Shown: positions 6,414 through 12,673, numbered from the stretch's first letter. The stretch is DNA of 12,673 nt from WTJY01 sp041568735 (GCA_041568735.1 JBFFZG010000133.1:1-12673); one strand, 5' to 3'. The notes: a model not told the origin generated them from the letters alone. Made by a program: numbers and translations.

Positions 6414-8006
6414 ATGTACAAGATTTTAATCGCTGACAAACTGGGGCAGGCAGGCCTCGACCGCCTCGACCAGATGGACGATATAGCCTACGATCTCAAA
6501 CCGGGGCTGAGCAAAGAAGAATTGATCGCCATGCTCCCGGAATACGACGCCCTGATCGTGCGCAGCGGGGTTCGCCCCGATGCCGAAATCCTGGCGGCCG
6601 GAAAAAATCTCAAAGTCGTCGGCCGGGCCGGCATTGGAGTGGATAACATCGATGTCGACGCGGCCACCCGGCTGGGGATCGTCGTCATGAACACCCCCCG
6701 GGCCAACAGCGTGGCCACGGCCGAGCAAACCCTGGCGCTCATGCTGGCGGTCAGCCGCCATACCGCCCAGGCCCACGCCTCCATGGTGGCCGGGGAGTGG
6801 AACCGGTCGAAATTCGTCGGCACCGAGCTCCACGGCAAGACGCTCGGCATCATCGGCTTCGGCTACATCGGCCGCCTGGTCGCCAGCCGCGCCCAGGCCT
6901 TTGGGATGAAGGTCCTGGCCTACGATCCCTACGTCTCCGAGGCGGTGGCCCGGGATCACCAGGTCGAGCTGCTCGACCTGGAAGACCTGCTCCCGCTGGC
7001 CGATTATCTGACCCTCCACTGTGTGATCAATCCGGATACGATGAAAATGATCAACGCGGAATCGATCGCCCAGATGAAGGACGGCGCCATCATCGTCAAT
7101 GTCGCCCGGGGGAAGCTCATCGACGAGGATGATCTGGCGGCCGCCCTCGAGAGCGGCAAAATCGCCGCGGCGGCACTGGATGTCTTTTTCAAGGAGCCCC
7201 CGGAAGGCTCGCCGCTCATCGGTCTCCCCAACGTCCTGCACACGCCGCACCTCGGCGCCAGCTCGGTCGAGGCGCTGCGCGCGGTGGCCATCGAGATGGT
7301 GGAGCAGGTGGCGGATGCGCTGCGCGGAATCGATTTTCGCAATACGGTCAATGTCACCTACCCGCCCGGCGTCAATTTCCAGAAAATTCGCCCCTACCTG
7401 GCCCTGGCCGAAAAAATCGGCCGGCTGCAGAACAAGCTGGCCGGCGGCCGGATTCACAAAGTCGAAGTCGAGGTTTCCGGGGAAGAGATGGGCCAGATGG
7501 TACGCCTCCTGGCTTCCTCCCTCCTCAAAGGGCTGCTGGCCGACTCGGTCGCCGGCATCAACGAGGTCAATGCACCGCTTCTGGCCAGCGAGCAGGAGCT
7601 CACCATCTCTCAGGAGTATGGTCTGAACCGCGTCGATTATTCGAATTTAATCTGGTGCCGGGTGCACTGGCAGGAAAACGGCCAGACCGGGAGCCGGGTG
7701 ATCGCCGGCGTGCTCTTCGGCGGGGTGGAGCCGCGCCTGGTTCAGGTCGACGATTATCGACTCGAAGCCAAGCCGGAAGGGGCGGTGCTGATCCTGCGCA
7801 ACAAAGACGTGCCGGGCGTGATCGGCCAGGTCGCCACCATTCTGGCCACCTTCAACGTCAATATCGGCGAATGGCGGCTCGGCCGGACCGAGCCGGGAGG
7901 CGAAGCACTCTCCTTTATCAACCTGGACGGGTGGCCTCCACAGGGGGCCATCGATGCCCTCTCCCAGGCCACGGCCGTGACGGGACTGCAGCTGATTCAG
8001 CTGTAA
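6414..8006 (+). CDS. serA: D-3-phosphoglycerate dehydrogenase, long form with C-terminal ACT domain
   Basis: NAD-dependent oxidation of 3-phosphoglycerate to 3-phosphohydroxypyruvate, first step of the phosphorylated serine pathway, cytosolic. 530 residues, the normal size of the long form. The NAD-binding GFGYIG is at 148-153 with Asp171 after the second strand. The catalytic triad is Arg232 (NVARG), Glu261 (KEPP) and His279 (TPHLGAS). An allosteric-substrate-binding region occupies about 320-445, and an ACT domain from about 456 contains DVPGVIGQV and NVNIGEWRLGR, matching the usual serine-binding ACT pattern; serine feedback inhibition is therefore likely but not proven. Start ATG 6414 has GAGGA at 6405-6409, a short 4-nt spacing. 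It is the third gene of the serine cluster and ends before a strong terminator. Confidence 0.97.
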   Translation: MYKILIADKLGQAGLDRLDQMDDIAYDLKPGLSKEELIAMLPEYDALIVRSGVRPDAEILAAGKNLKVVGRAGIGVDNIDVDAATRLGIVVMNTPRANSVATAEQTLALMLAVSRHTAQAHASMVAGEWNRSKFVGTELHGKTLGIIGFGYIGRLVASRAQAFGMKVLAYDPYVSEAVARDHQVELLDLEDLLPLADYLTLHCVINPDTMKMINAESIAQMKDGAIIVNVARGKLIDEDDLAAALESGKIAAAALDVFFKEPPEGSPLIGLPNVLHTPHLGASSVEALRAVAIEMVEQVADALRGIDFRNTVNVTYPPGVNFQKIRPYLALAEKIGRLQNKLAGGRIHKVEVEVSGEEMGQMVRLLASSLLKGLLADSVAGINEVNAPLLASEQELTISQEYGLNRVDYSNLIWCRVHWQENGQTGSRVIAGVLFGGVEPRLVQVDDYRLEAKPEGAVLILRNKDVPGVIGQVATILATFNVNIGEWRLGRTEPGGEALSFINLDGWPPQGAIDALSQATAVTGLQLIQL

Positions 8007-8022
8007 ACGGCCTGAGAAACAA

Positions 8023-8059
8023 AAAAGGAGCGCTCCTGATCGCCAGGAGCGCTCCTTTT
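8023..8059. terminator. Bidirectional intrinsic terminator between serA and jag
   Basis: GGAGCGCTCCTG (8027-8038) and CAGGAGCGCTCC (8044-8055) form a perfect 12-bp stem with a 5-nt loop. A run of A precedes it (8021-8026) and TTTT follows (8056-8059), so it terminates both converging transcripts. Each arm contains the self-complementary 10-mer GGAGCGCTCC, so alternative folds are possible. Confidence 0.93.
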
Positions 8060-8080
8060 ATTGTTCCCACCACAGGCGGG

Positions 8081-8848
8081 TTAATTTTTCGGATAAATGC
8101 GCACCCGGCGTGCATGTCCTTCGCCGACGCTGCGCGTGTAAACCCGTTTGCTCTCGCGCAGGGCCAGGTGAATGAGCCGCCGCTCGTAGGAATTCATCGG
8201 CTCCAGGGTGACCGGATTGCCGCGCTGGGTCACCTTTTCGGCCATCCGATTGGCCAACTTGACGAGTCCTTCTTCTTTCCGGCCGCGGTAATTGTTGATG
8301 TCGATCAAAAAATTGACCCGGCGGCGCAGCTTCTGGCTCACCATCAGCCGGGAGAGGAACTGAAGATCGACCATGCCTTCCCCGCGCGGTCCAATTAAAT
8401 CATCCAGCTTATCCCCGACGATCACCACGTTGACCACCTGCTTGCCGAGTTCATCGGGCTGACCCAGGGAGGTGTCTATCGAAACCCGGAGTCCCATCTT
8501 TGCGAAGAGGGTCTCCAGGACCTCACCGGCGACTTCTTCTTCCTCCAGCAGATCGGGATCGGGCAGATTTTCGAGATCGTCGAATGATTCATCGTCATCC
8601 GTCTCATCCACACCGGTTTCTTCCAGCGCGGCGGCCGGAACGGCCGCTTCTTGGACAGAATTCGACTCCTTCACCCGCATCTGGACGACCGCTTCCCGGT
8701 TGCCGATTCCCAGGAAGCCGCTCCGCCCTTCGTCGACCACGGTGACTTCGACTTCATCCCGGGTCAAGCCGAGGTCGGTGAGCCCCAGCTCAATCGCCTC
8801 TTCAACCGTTTGCCCCGTAAACTCGTTTGTCTTTTCATTCGCATCCAT
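8081..8848 (-). CDS. jag: Jag/KhpB RNA-binding protein (Jag_N - KH - R3H)
   Basis: Single-strand RNA-binding protein of 255 residues, in Gram-positives linked to cell elongation and sporulation and working with the small KH protein KhpA. The Jag_N domain is at about 8-60, with the signature EEAIELGLTDLGL followed by GFLGIGNREA. A very acidic linker lies at about 76-105. The KH domain has its GxxG loop as GPRG (153-156). The R3H domain has Arg223-x3-His227 within YERRLIHLAL and a basic C-terminus. ATG 8848 follows an AGGGGAG ribosome binding site. It lies 30 nt after yidC, as in many Gram-positives, and is the last gene before the bidirectional terminator. The Jag_N domain is commonly thought to link it to the membrane or YidC (family knowledge, not seen here). 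Confidence 0.96.
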   Translation of the reverse strand: MDANEKTNEFTGQTVEEAIELGLTDLGLTRDEVEVTVVDEGRSGFLGIGNREAVVQMRVKESNSVQEAAVPAAALEETGVDETDDDESFDDLENLPDPDLLEEEEVAGEVLETLFAKMGLRVSIDTSLGQPDELGKQVVNVVIVGDKLDDLIGPRGEGMVDLQFLSRLMVSQKLRRRVNFLIDINNYRGRKEEGLVKLANRMAEKVTQRGNPVTLEPMNSYERRLIHLALRESKRVYTRSVGEGHARRVRIYPKN

Positions 8849-8878
8849 TTCTGTTCTCTCCCCTTCAGCGTCCTGAGC

Positions 8879-9781
8879 CTAAGATTTCTTTTTTCTCCTG
8901 GAACGCCCTTTTTTGCTTTTACCCGTGGTGGCGGTCGGAACCGGTTTCTGTGCCGGCTCGGGTTCTCCTTCTCCGGCGCTCCCATTGACACTCGTTTCGA
9001 TTTCCGAAGCCTCGTTTTTAGCGGTTTTTTTCGCTTCAGCTTCGGCGCGCACCTTGTCCATATTGCGGTGTGTGATATAGCCCTGGCCAATGCCGATGAT
9101 GTTGGAAATAACAAAATAGATCGCCAGACCGGAATTGAAGCTGAGGGCGAAGAAGCCAAACATGATCGGCATCGTGTACAACATGGACTGCTGCGTCGAA
9201 GCCATCGGATTATCCTGCTGGGATCCCTTTTTGTTCTTATCTTTTCCGCCCTGATTGGCCGGCATCATCAATTTCTGCTGCAGGAACATCGTGCCGGCGA
9301 CGAGAATGGGCAGGATGAGATAGGGATCTGGCTGGGCCAGGTTCATCCATAAAAAGGTATTTTTAATTGGAAAGAGTGCCGCCAGGTCAAACGTCGGCCA
9401 GACGACCGCTTTCAGCTCCAGCAGCGAGAGCGGTGTCGCCTGGAGCATGATGTTGATCACCCGGAACAAGGCCAGAAAGATCGGCATCTGGACCAGGAGC
9501 GGCAGACAGCCGAGGAGGGGCTCCGTCGGGTTATACCCGATTTTCTGCAATTCCTCCATCATTTTTTTCTGATCGTCTTTATATTTTTTCTGAATGGCCT
9601 GCACCTGGGGCTGCATTTCCTGCATGCGGATGCTCATCCGCTGCTGGCGGAGATTCAGCGGCAGAAGCAGCACGCGCGTGATCACCGTGAAGGCGACCAG
9701 CGCCAGGATAAAGTTGTTGCCCAATACCTGGTAAAGAAAAACCATGATATTGAGCATGAGATCGATAAATGCTTGCCACAT
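8879..9781 (-). CDS. yidC: YidC/Oxa1/SpoIIIJ-family membrane protein insertase, short form
   Basis: Inserts and folds membrane proteins alone or with SecYEG. 300 residues with five predicted membrane segments at about 21-42, 88-112, 155-172, 198-214 and 216-234, and no large extracytoplasmic P1 domain, as in monoderm bacteria. Arg36 in FTVITRVLLLPL corresponds to the essential groove arginine. The cytoplasmic loop after TM1 is charged and helical (QAIQKKYKDDQKK), followed by GCLPLLVQMPIF, typical of the family. A hydrophilic loop with many Lys and Asn lies between TM3 and TM4. The C-terminal tail of about 60 residues ends in a cluster of Lys/Arg, consistent with ribosome contact. No lipobox is present, unlike SpoIIIJ. 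The ribosome binding site GAGGA overlaps the stop codon of the lipoprotein gene before it, so the two are probably translationally coupled. Confidence 0.97.
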   Translation of the reverse strand: MWQAFIDLMLNIMVFLYQVLGNNFILALVAFTVITRVLLLPLNLRQQRMSIRMQEMQPQVQAIQKKYKDDQKKMMEELQKIGYNPTEPLLGCLPLLVQMPIFLALFRVINIMLQATPLSLLELKAVVWPTFDLAALFPIKNTFLWMNLAQPDPYLILPILVAGTMFLQQKLMMPANQGGKDKNKKGSQQDNPMASTQQSMLYTMPIMFGFFALSFNSGLAIYFVISNIIGIGQGYITHRNMDKVRAEAEAKKTAKNEASEIETSVNGSAGEGEPEPAQKPVPTATTGKSKKGRSRRKKKS

Positions 9782-9796
9782 AACTTAATCCGTCCT

Positions 9797-10954
9797 CTAT
9801 TGGGCCACGGCCGGGGTGTACTGCCATTCCGAAGCGCCGCTTTCCGGATTGTAGCGGACGACCTGCAGCGGGACCTCCTCGCCGGCAAAAGCCACGACCA
9901 GCGCGCCGTCGGCAATAACCGGATTGGCCCGCACGGCCGCCGGCGTTTCAACCTGCCAGAGCTGCTGACCTTCCAGGGTGAAGGCGGTGATGTACCCTTT
10001 TTTGGCCTGTTCATCCCCGGAGACGACAAAGAGACGGCCATCGTGGACCGCGACCGGCGCCTGAACCGACCCGGAGACCTTCTGGGGGGTGGACCAGACC
10101 GGTTTTCCGTCCGCGGCCGAGACGGCATAGACATTCCCCTGCAGATCGCAGTAGTAGACAACCCGATCGACCAGCACCGGGCTGCCCCAAACCCAATCGG
10201 CGGCCGGGGCTTTCCAGACGGTCCGGCCGTCCTCAAAGCGGAGGGCGTAGAGATTGCCATCAAAACTGCTGACATAAATGAGGCGCAGCTCCGGGGAGAT
10301 CACCGGGGAGCCGGCGCTGGCCCCGCCGAGCGGTACCTGCCAGATTAAATTTCCCGTATCGATATCGAGGGCGTAGACGTTTTTGTCGAGGGAGGTCAAG
10401 TAGACGACCCGGCCGTGGACCGCCGGGGTATCCCAGATGGCGTTGCCGGTGCGGAAATCCCACACCTTTTCCCCGGTAGTGGAATCGAGGGCGACAAAGT
10501 GGTTGTCCCCCGTGCCGACGAAAACTTTTCCGTTCGCCTTCAATGAGCCGGCGAAGACCCGCCCGGAGACCTGATCTTCGGCGATCCAGCGGGTGGCCGG
10601 CGGCGAAATCTCCCCATCTTCCAGGGCGTGAACCTTGACGATCAGCCGGCCGCCGGCAAAAATGCCGCCCGAAACACCATAATCACCGACGACGACCTGG
10701 CCGTCGGCTAATTCCGGTGGGGCGTAAAACTGCACCCCCCCATTTTCCCCGGTGTACTGCCAGAGTTCCTGCCTGGCAGCCACATCCAGGGCGATGACCT
10801 GGTTCTGGTAGGCGACATAAACCCGGTTCCCCTCGGCGGACACCCCCGGCCAGACTGTGGATTCGATAATGCCACAGCCGGTCAGGAACAGGACCGAACC
10901 AAGCAGGAATCCCCGGGACAGCAGTCTCTTCAAAAACTTGCGAATCAGAGGCAA
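9797..10954 (-). CDS. PQQ-repeat beta-propeller lipoprotein (BamB-like fold)
   Basis: Predicted surface-anchored lipoprotein of 385 residues. Start is TTG at 10954, supported by GGAGA 7 nt upstream (10962-10966) and by the signal peptide it yields: a basic n-region (RKFLKRLLSR), a hydrophobic core and the lipobox FLTGC with Cys27. The mature part is a run of PQQ/WD-like beta-propeller blades with the recurring pattern of YALD or ALD, then a TG or DG turn, then a Trp (for example YALDIDTGNLIWQ and LDSTTGEKVWDF), roughly seven or eight blades. No enzymatic PQQ-dehydrogenase residues were identified, so it is most likely a structural or binding propeller. It sits between yidD (57 nt away) and yidC (15 nt away) in the same direction, suggesting a role in envelope protein handling beside YidC (inference). 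BamB serves the outer membrane in diderms; a strict BamB role is unlikely here. Confidence 0.88.
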   Translation of the reverse strand: MPLIRKFLKRLLSRGFLLGSVLFLTGCGIIESTVWPGVSAEGNRVYVAYQNQVIALDVAARQELWQYTGENGGVQFYAPPELADGQVVVGDYGVSGGIFAGGRLIVKVHALEDGEISPPATRWIAEDQVSGRVFAGSLKANGKVFVGTGDNHFVALDSTTGEKVWDFRTGNAIWDTPAVHGRVVYLTSLDKNVYALDIDTGNLIWQVPLGGASAGSPVISPELRLIYVSSFDGNLYALRFEDGRTVWKAPAADWVWGSPVLVDRVVYYCDLQGNVYAVSAADGKPVWSTPQKVSGSVQAPVAVHDGRLFVVSGDEQAKKGYITAFTLEGQQLWQVETPAAVRANPVIADGALVVAFAGEEVPLQVVRYNPESGASEWQYTPAVAQ

Positions 10955-11011
10955 GGATCGTTCTCCAGTGATAATAAAAAGGATAGATTCCGGCAGGAAC
11001 GCCGGTCCGAT

Positions 11012-11221
11012 TCAGGGAACGGGATCATATCCCCCCCGGGAAAACGGATGGCAGCGGCCGATCCGTTGAATAGCCAGCCACCCCCCTTTGATGATGCCGT
11101 GCCGGGCGATGGCTTCGTAGCCGTAATGGGAACAGGTGGGTTGAAACCGGCAGCTCGGCGGCGTTAATGGGGAAATGAAGCGCTGATAGAAGCGAATCAA
11201 AGCGAGGATAATGGTTTTCAT
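11012..11221 (-). CDS. yidD: Membrane protein insertion efficiency factor YidD
   Basis: Small membrane-associated protein of 69 residues that aids YidC-dependent insertion. Family signatures are all present: RFYQRFISPL, CRFQPTCSHYGYEA with Cys24 and Cys30, HGIIKGG, RIGRCHP with Cys57 and the terminal GGYDPVP. An amphipathic N-terminal helix is expected. The start ATG lies 4 nt after the rnpA stop and shows no clear ribosome binding site of its own, so it probably depends on ribosomes finishing rnpA. Confidence 0.97.
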   Translation of the reverse strand: MKTIILALIRFYQRFISPLTPPSCRFQPTCSHYGYEAIARHGIIKGGWLAIQRIGRCHPFSRGGYDPVP

Positions 11222-11225
11222 GTCA

Positions 11226-11567
11226 TTAAGAGCCCAGAATGCCGGCCCGGGTCAGCAGCTGCCGGACGCCTGCCTCCAGCTGAGAGAAGGGAGCCCCGGC
11301 CGTCGGCGTACGCGCGATAATCAGACAATCCCAGCCCGGGCTGACGGCCGCCAGATGCGAGCGAACGGCTTCACGCAGCCGGCGCTTCGCCCGATTCCGC
11401 TCGACCGCCCCCCCGATGTGGCGTCCCGCCGTAAAAGCAAAGCGGCTGTGGCGGTGATCGTTTCGACAATACACCAGCACAGCCAGGGGATGATTGACCT
11501 TCTGCCCTTCCCGGCGCAGCCGTTCAAAATCAGAGCGCTGGCGCAGACGGTACGGCCTGGGAAGCAT
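11226..11567 (-). CDS. rnpA: Ribonuclease P protein component
   Basis: Protein subunit of RNase P, which matures the 5' ends of tRNAs; binds the pre-tRNA leader and the catalytic RNA. 113 residues, normal length. RLRQRSDFERLRREG is the typical N-terminus and GGAVERNRAKRRLREAVR (RNR at 57-59) is the RNA-binding signature, followed by the usual LIIARTP strand. ATG 11567 is the only usable start; an in-frame ATG four codons upstream runs into TGA, and the ribosome binding site is weak. It follows rpmH by 42 nt, the classical rpmH-rnpA order. Confidence 0.97.
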   Translation of the reverse strand: MLPRPYRLRQRSDFERLRREGQKVNHPLAVLVYCRNDHRHSRFAFTAGRHIGGAVERNRAKRRLREAVRSHLAAVSPGWDCLIIARTPTAGAPFSQLEAGVRQLLTRAGILGS

Positions 11568-11609
11568 CGGTCATTTCATTGCGTTGAAGCCGGACGAAAT
11601 CAGGAGGAA

Positions 11610-11855
11610 TCAGCCGTTCTTCTTGGTCGTCGCTTTGCCGTTCGAAGCCTCACGCACGGCGCGATAACTGGCCGCCTGGCTGCCGTTCCAGTTCACCTGT
11701 TTGACATGGTTGTTCATCAAGACGGCAAGCCGCTTGCGGCCTTTGGCCCGGCGCCGCTTCAAAACCTGGCGTCCGTTGCTCGTGGCCATCCGGGACCGAA
11801 AACCATGCACGCGCATCCGGCGGCGAATTTTGGGTTGGTATGTCCGTTTCGTCAT
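11610..11855 (-). CDS. rpmH: Ribosomal protein bL34 with an unusual C-terminal extension
   Basis: Large-subunit ribosomal protein. Residues 1-45 are a normal bL34: MTKRTYQPK, HGFRSRMAT, NGRQVLKRRRAKGRKRLAV. Typical bL34 stops at about 44-47 residues, but this frame continues for 36 more, to residue 81, with a polar tail ending in KATTKKNG. In the neighbouring frame TGATGA stands right at the normal end, so a one-base insertion could explain the loss of the stop. However, the tail codons have about 81 percent GC in third positions against about 45 percent in the first two, as expected of translated sequence. ATG 11855 has GGAG at 11864-11867, 8 nt upstream. It is the first gene of the rnpA-yidD-yidC-jag block and is preceded by a promoter and a terminator-like hairpin. 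Confidence 0.95.
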   Translation of the reverse strand: MTKRTYQPKIRRRMRVHGFRSRMATSNGRQVLKRRRAKGRKRLAVLMNNHVKQVNWNGSQAASYRAVREASNGKATTKKNG

Positions 11856-11867
11856 GATTTATTCTCC

Positions 11868-11894
11868 AAAAAAAAAGAGCGCAGCGCTCTTTTT
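11868..11894 (-). terminator. Intrinsic terminator/attenuator abutting the rpmH ribosome binding site
   Basis: Reading on the minus strand, AAAAAGAGCGC (11894-11884), one T and GCGCTCTTTTT (11882-11872) form a stem of about 9-10 bp with a tiny loop, followed directly by four more T (11871-11868), a nine-T run in all. The next base begins GGAG, the rpmH ribosome binding site. It lies downstream of the only good promoter, so transcripts of the rpmH operon must read through it. Confidence 0.75.
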
Positions 11895-11899
11895 CAGAT

Positions 11900-11938
11900 C
11901 ATCATTGTTGTCAGCGTCGTCTGCAATTATCAATGATA
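11900..11938 (-). promoter_or_regulatory. Upstream leader hairpin of the rpmH transcript
   Basis: On the minus strand TATCATTG (11938-11931) pairs with CAATGATG (11907-11900), 7 Watson-Crick pairs plus one T-G. Inside, TTG/CAA and CAG/CTG can stack around an ACGACG loop. It ends 5 nt before the terminator hairpin. A competing pairing, GCAG and CGCT (within 11924-11913) with AGCGCTGC (11888-11881), would open both hairpins. Confidence 0.4.
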
Positions 11939-11961
11939 CAGCAGGGGCAAAGCGATTTAAG

Positions 11962-11990
11962 ATTATAGCGAATTGGGGTCCATTCCGCAA
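11962..11990 (-). promoter_or_regulatory. Candidate promoter of the rpmH-rnpA-yidD-lipoprotein-yidC-jag operon
   Basis: On the minus strand TTGCGG (11990-11985, 3/6) and a perfect TATAAT (11967-11962) are spaced by 17 bp. It lies between the murA stop and rpmH. Transcription would start near 11955 and give a leader of about 100 nt that contains the two hairpins described above. Confidence 0.6.
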
Positions 11991-12006
11991 ATAAAATGAG
12001 CCGTTC

Positions 12007-12673
12007 TTATATGCGTTGAATATGCGCCCCCAGCGCCCGCAGTTTGCCCTCCACGTTCTCATAACCGCGGTCGATCTGGTGGATATTGTGAATGACACTG
12101 CGCCCTTCCGCGCAGAGCGCGGCCAGCACCATCGCCATACCGGCGCGGATGTCCGGGCTGGTAACCCCGGCCGGATTGGCATAGAGTTTTGATTTCCCCT
12201 GGATGAGCACCCGGTGGGGATCACAGAGCACGATTTTCGCCCCCATAAAGAGCAGCTTGTCGGCGAAAAAGAAGCGGCTTTCATACATCCAGTCGTGCAG
12301 CAAGATGCTTCCCTCGGCCTGGGTCCCAAGGATGACGAGAATGCTCATGAGGTCGGGCGGGAAGCCGGGCCAGGGCATCGGCTTGATCTCCGGCACGCGG
12401 CCGGCCAGGGTGGTCGGAATGCAGAGCTCCTGTTCGGCCGGCACGATGACATCGGCGCCGTCGACCTCCCAGCGCACGCCGAACCGCTCATAGACCAGCC
12501 CGATCATGCCGAGATTCTCGGGACCGGCATCCTCGATGCGAATGGAGCCGCCGGTGACGACCGCGGCCCCGATAAAGCTGCCCACTTCCATGAAATCGGC
12601 GCCGATTTTGAATTCCGTTCCGTGCAGCCGATCCACCCCGTCAATATGCAGCCGGTTGGTGCCGATACCTTCG
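12007..12673 (-). CDS. murA: UDP-N-acetylglucosamine 1-carboxyvinyltransferase MurA, C-terminal half only
   Basis: First committed step of peptidoglycan synthesis: transfers enolpyruvate from PEP to UDP-GlcNAc in the cytosol. 221 residues are visible and the frame runs open to the right edge; an in-frame GTG at 12636 is internal because the coding pattern (GTNRLHIDGVDRLHG) continues upstream of it. MurA signatures seen: the IDGVDRLHG repeat, PMPWPGFPPDLMS carrying the aspartate equivalent to the active-site Asp of the PGFPTD motif, YESRFFFADKLLFMGA, SPDIRAGMAMVLAAL and IDRGYENVEGKLRALGA. The PEP-binding Cys loop is outside the window. Pro-Pro-Asp-Leu replaces the more usual Pro-Thr-Asp-Met/Gln. 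It reads in the same direction as rpmH, 151 nt upstream of it. Confidence 0.95.
   Translation of the reverse strand, partial: EGIGTNRLHIDGVDRLHGTEFKIGADFMEVGSFIGAAVVTGGSIRIEDAGPENLGMIGLVYERFGVRWEVDGADVIVPAEQELCIPTTLAGRVPEIKPMPWPGFPPDLMSILVILGTQAEGSILLHDWMYESRFFFADKLLFMGAKIVLCDPHRVLIQGKSKLYANPAGVTSPDIRAGMAMVLAALCAEGRSVIHNIHQIDRGYENVEGKLRALGAHIQRI

Noticed and set aside
6426..7457. A long minus-strand open frame opposite serA.
   Set aside because: It is antisense to the catalytic core of SerA and has no domain features.
10990..11005. Hairpin CCGGC-N6-GCCGG between yidD and the lipoprotein gene as a terminator.
   Set aside because: Only 5 bp, and the T-run on the minus strand is 9 nt away, so it is not a convincing intrinsic terminator.
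11859..11934. A possible leader peptide starting at TTG in the rpmH leader and ending with TAA three bases before the rpmH ATG, running through the terminator hairpin.
   Set aside because: No ribosome binding site, a rare start codon, and only about 42 percent GC in third positions, unlike real genes here. It would be an attractive attenuation device but has no support beyond an open frame.
11856..12006. Replication origin next to rpmH.
   Set aside because: No TTATCCACA-type boxes are seen in the gap, and murA rather than dnaA is the neighbour.

Overview
The window is ordinary bacterial chromosome of moderately high GC, densely coded, with no tRNA, rRNA, CRISPR or mobile element visible. It reads best as a monoderm-type bacterium, most likely Chloroflexota (Anaerolineae-like). 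YidC is the short form without the large periplasmic domain of Gram-negatives. The serine genes pair a long ACT-domain SerA with an alanine-glyoxylate-type aminotransferase instead of a classical SerC. The rpmH-rnpA-yidD-yidC-jag block is intact. The phylum call is inference; the gene calls are solid.

Layout. Plus strand: (1) 1-1763, a GAF/histidine kinase/receiver hybrid kinase that is cut by the left edge; (2) 1931-3157, a receiver/histidine kinase protein with its own candidate promoter; (3) 3319-4161, an inositol-monophosphatase-family phosphatase with its own candidate promoter, followed by a GC-rich hairpin; (4) 4410-8006, a serine biosynthesis cluster: HAD phosphatase (SerB-like), class V aminotransferase overlapping it by 62 nt, and SerA. 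It begins with a candidate promoter and a CRP/FNR-like palindrome and ends at a strong bidirectional terminator (8023-8059). Minus strand, reading right to left: murA (3' part only, cut by the right edge), rpmH, rnpA, yidD, a PQQ-type beta-propeller lipoprotein, yidC and jag, converging on that same terminator.

How the genes work together. SerA oxidises 3-phosphoglycerate, the aminotransferase probably makes phosphoserine, and the HAD enzyme releases serine, so the three genes can form one complete pathway. The minus-strand block is the conserved ribosome/RNase P/membrane-insertion group: L34, the RNase P protein, YidD and YidC, and the RNA-binding protein Jag. An extra lipoprotein propeller is inserted just before yidC.

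The most interesting points are in the rpmH region. First, the only good promoter lies upstream of an intrinsic terminator whose U-tract runs straight into the rpmH Shine-Dalgarno sequence, with possible alternative pairings, which looks like a transcription attenuator. Second, ribosomal protein L34 carries a C-terminal extension of about 36 residues whose codons keep the high third-position GC of real coding sequence.
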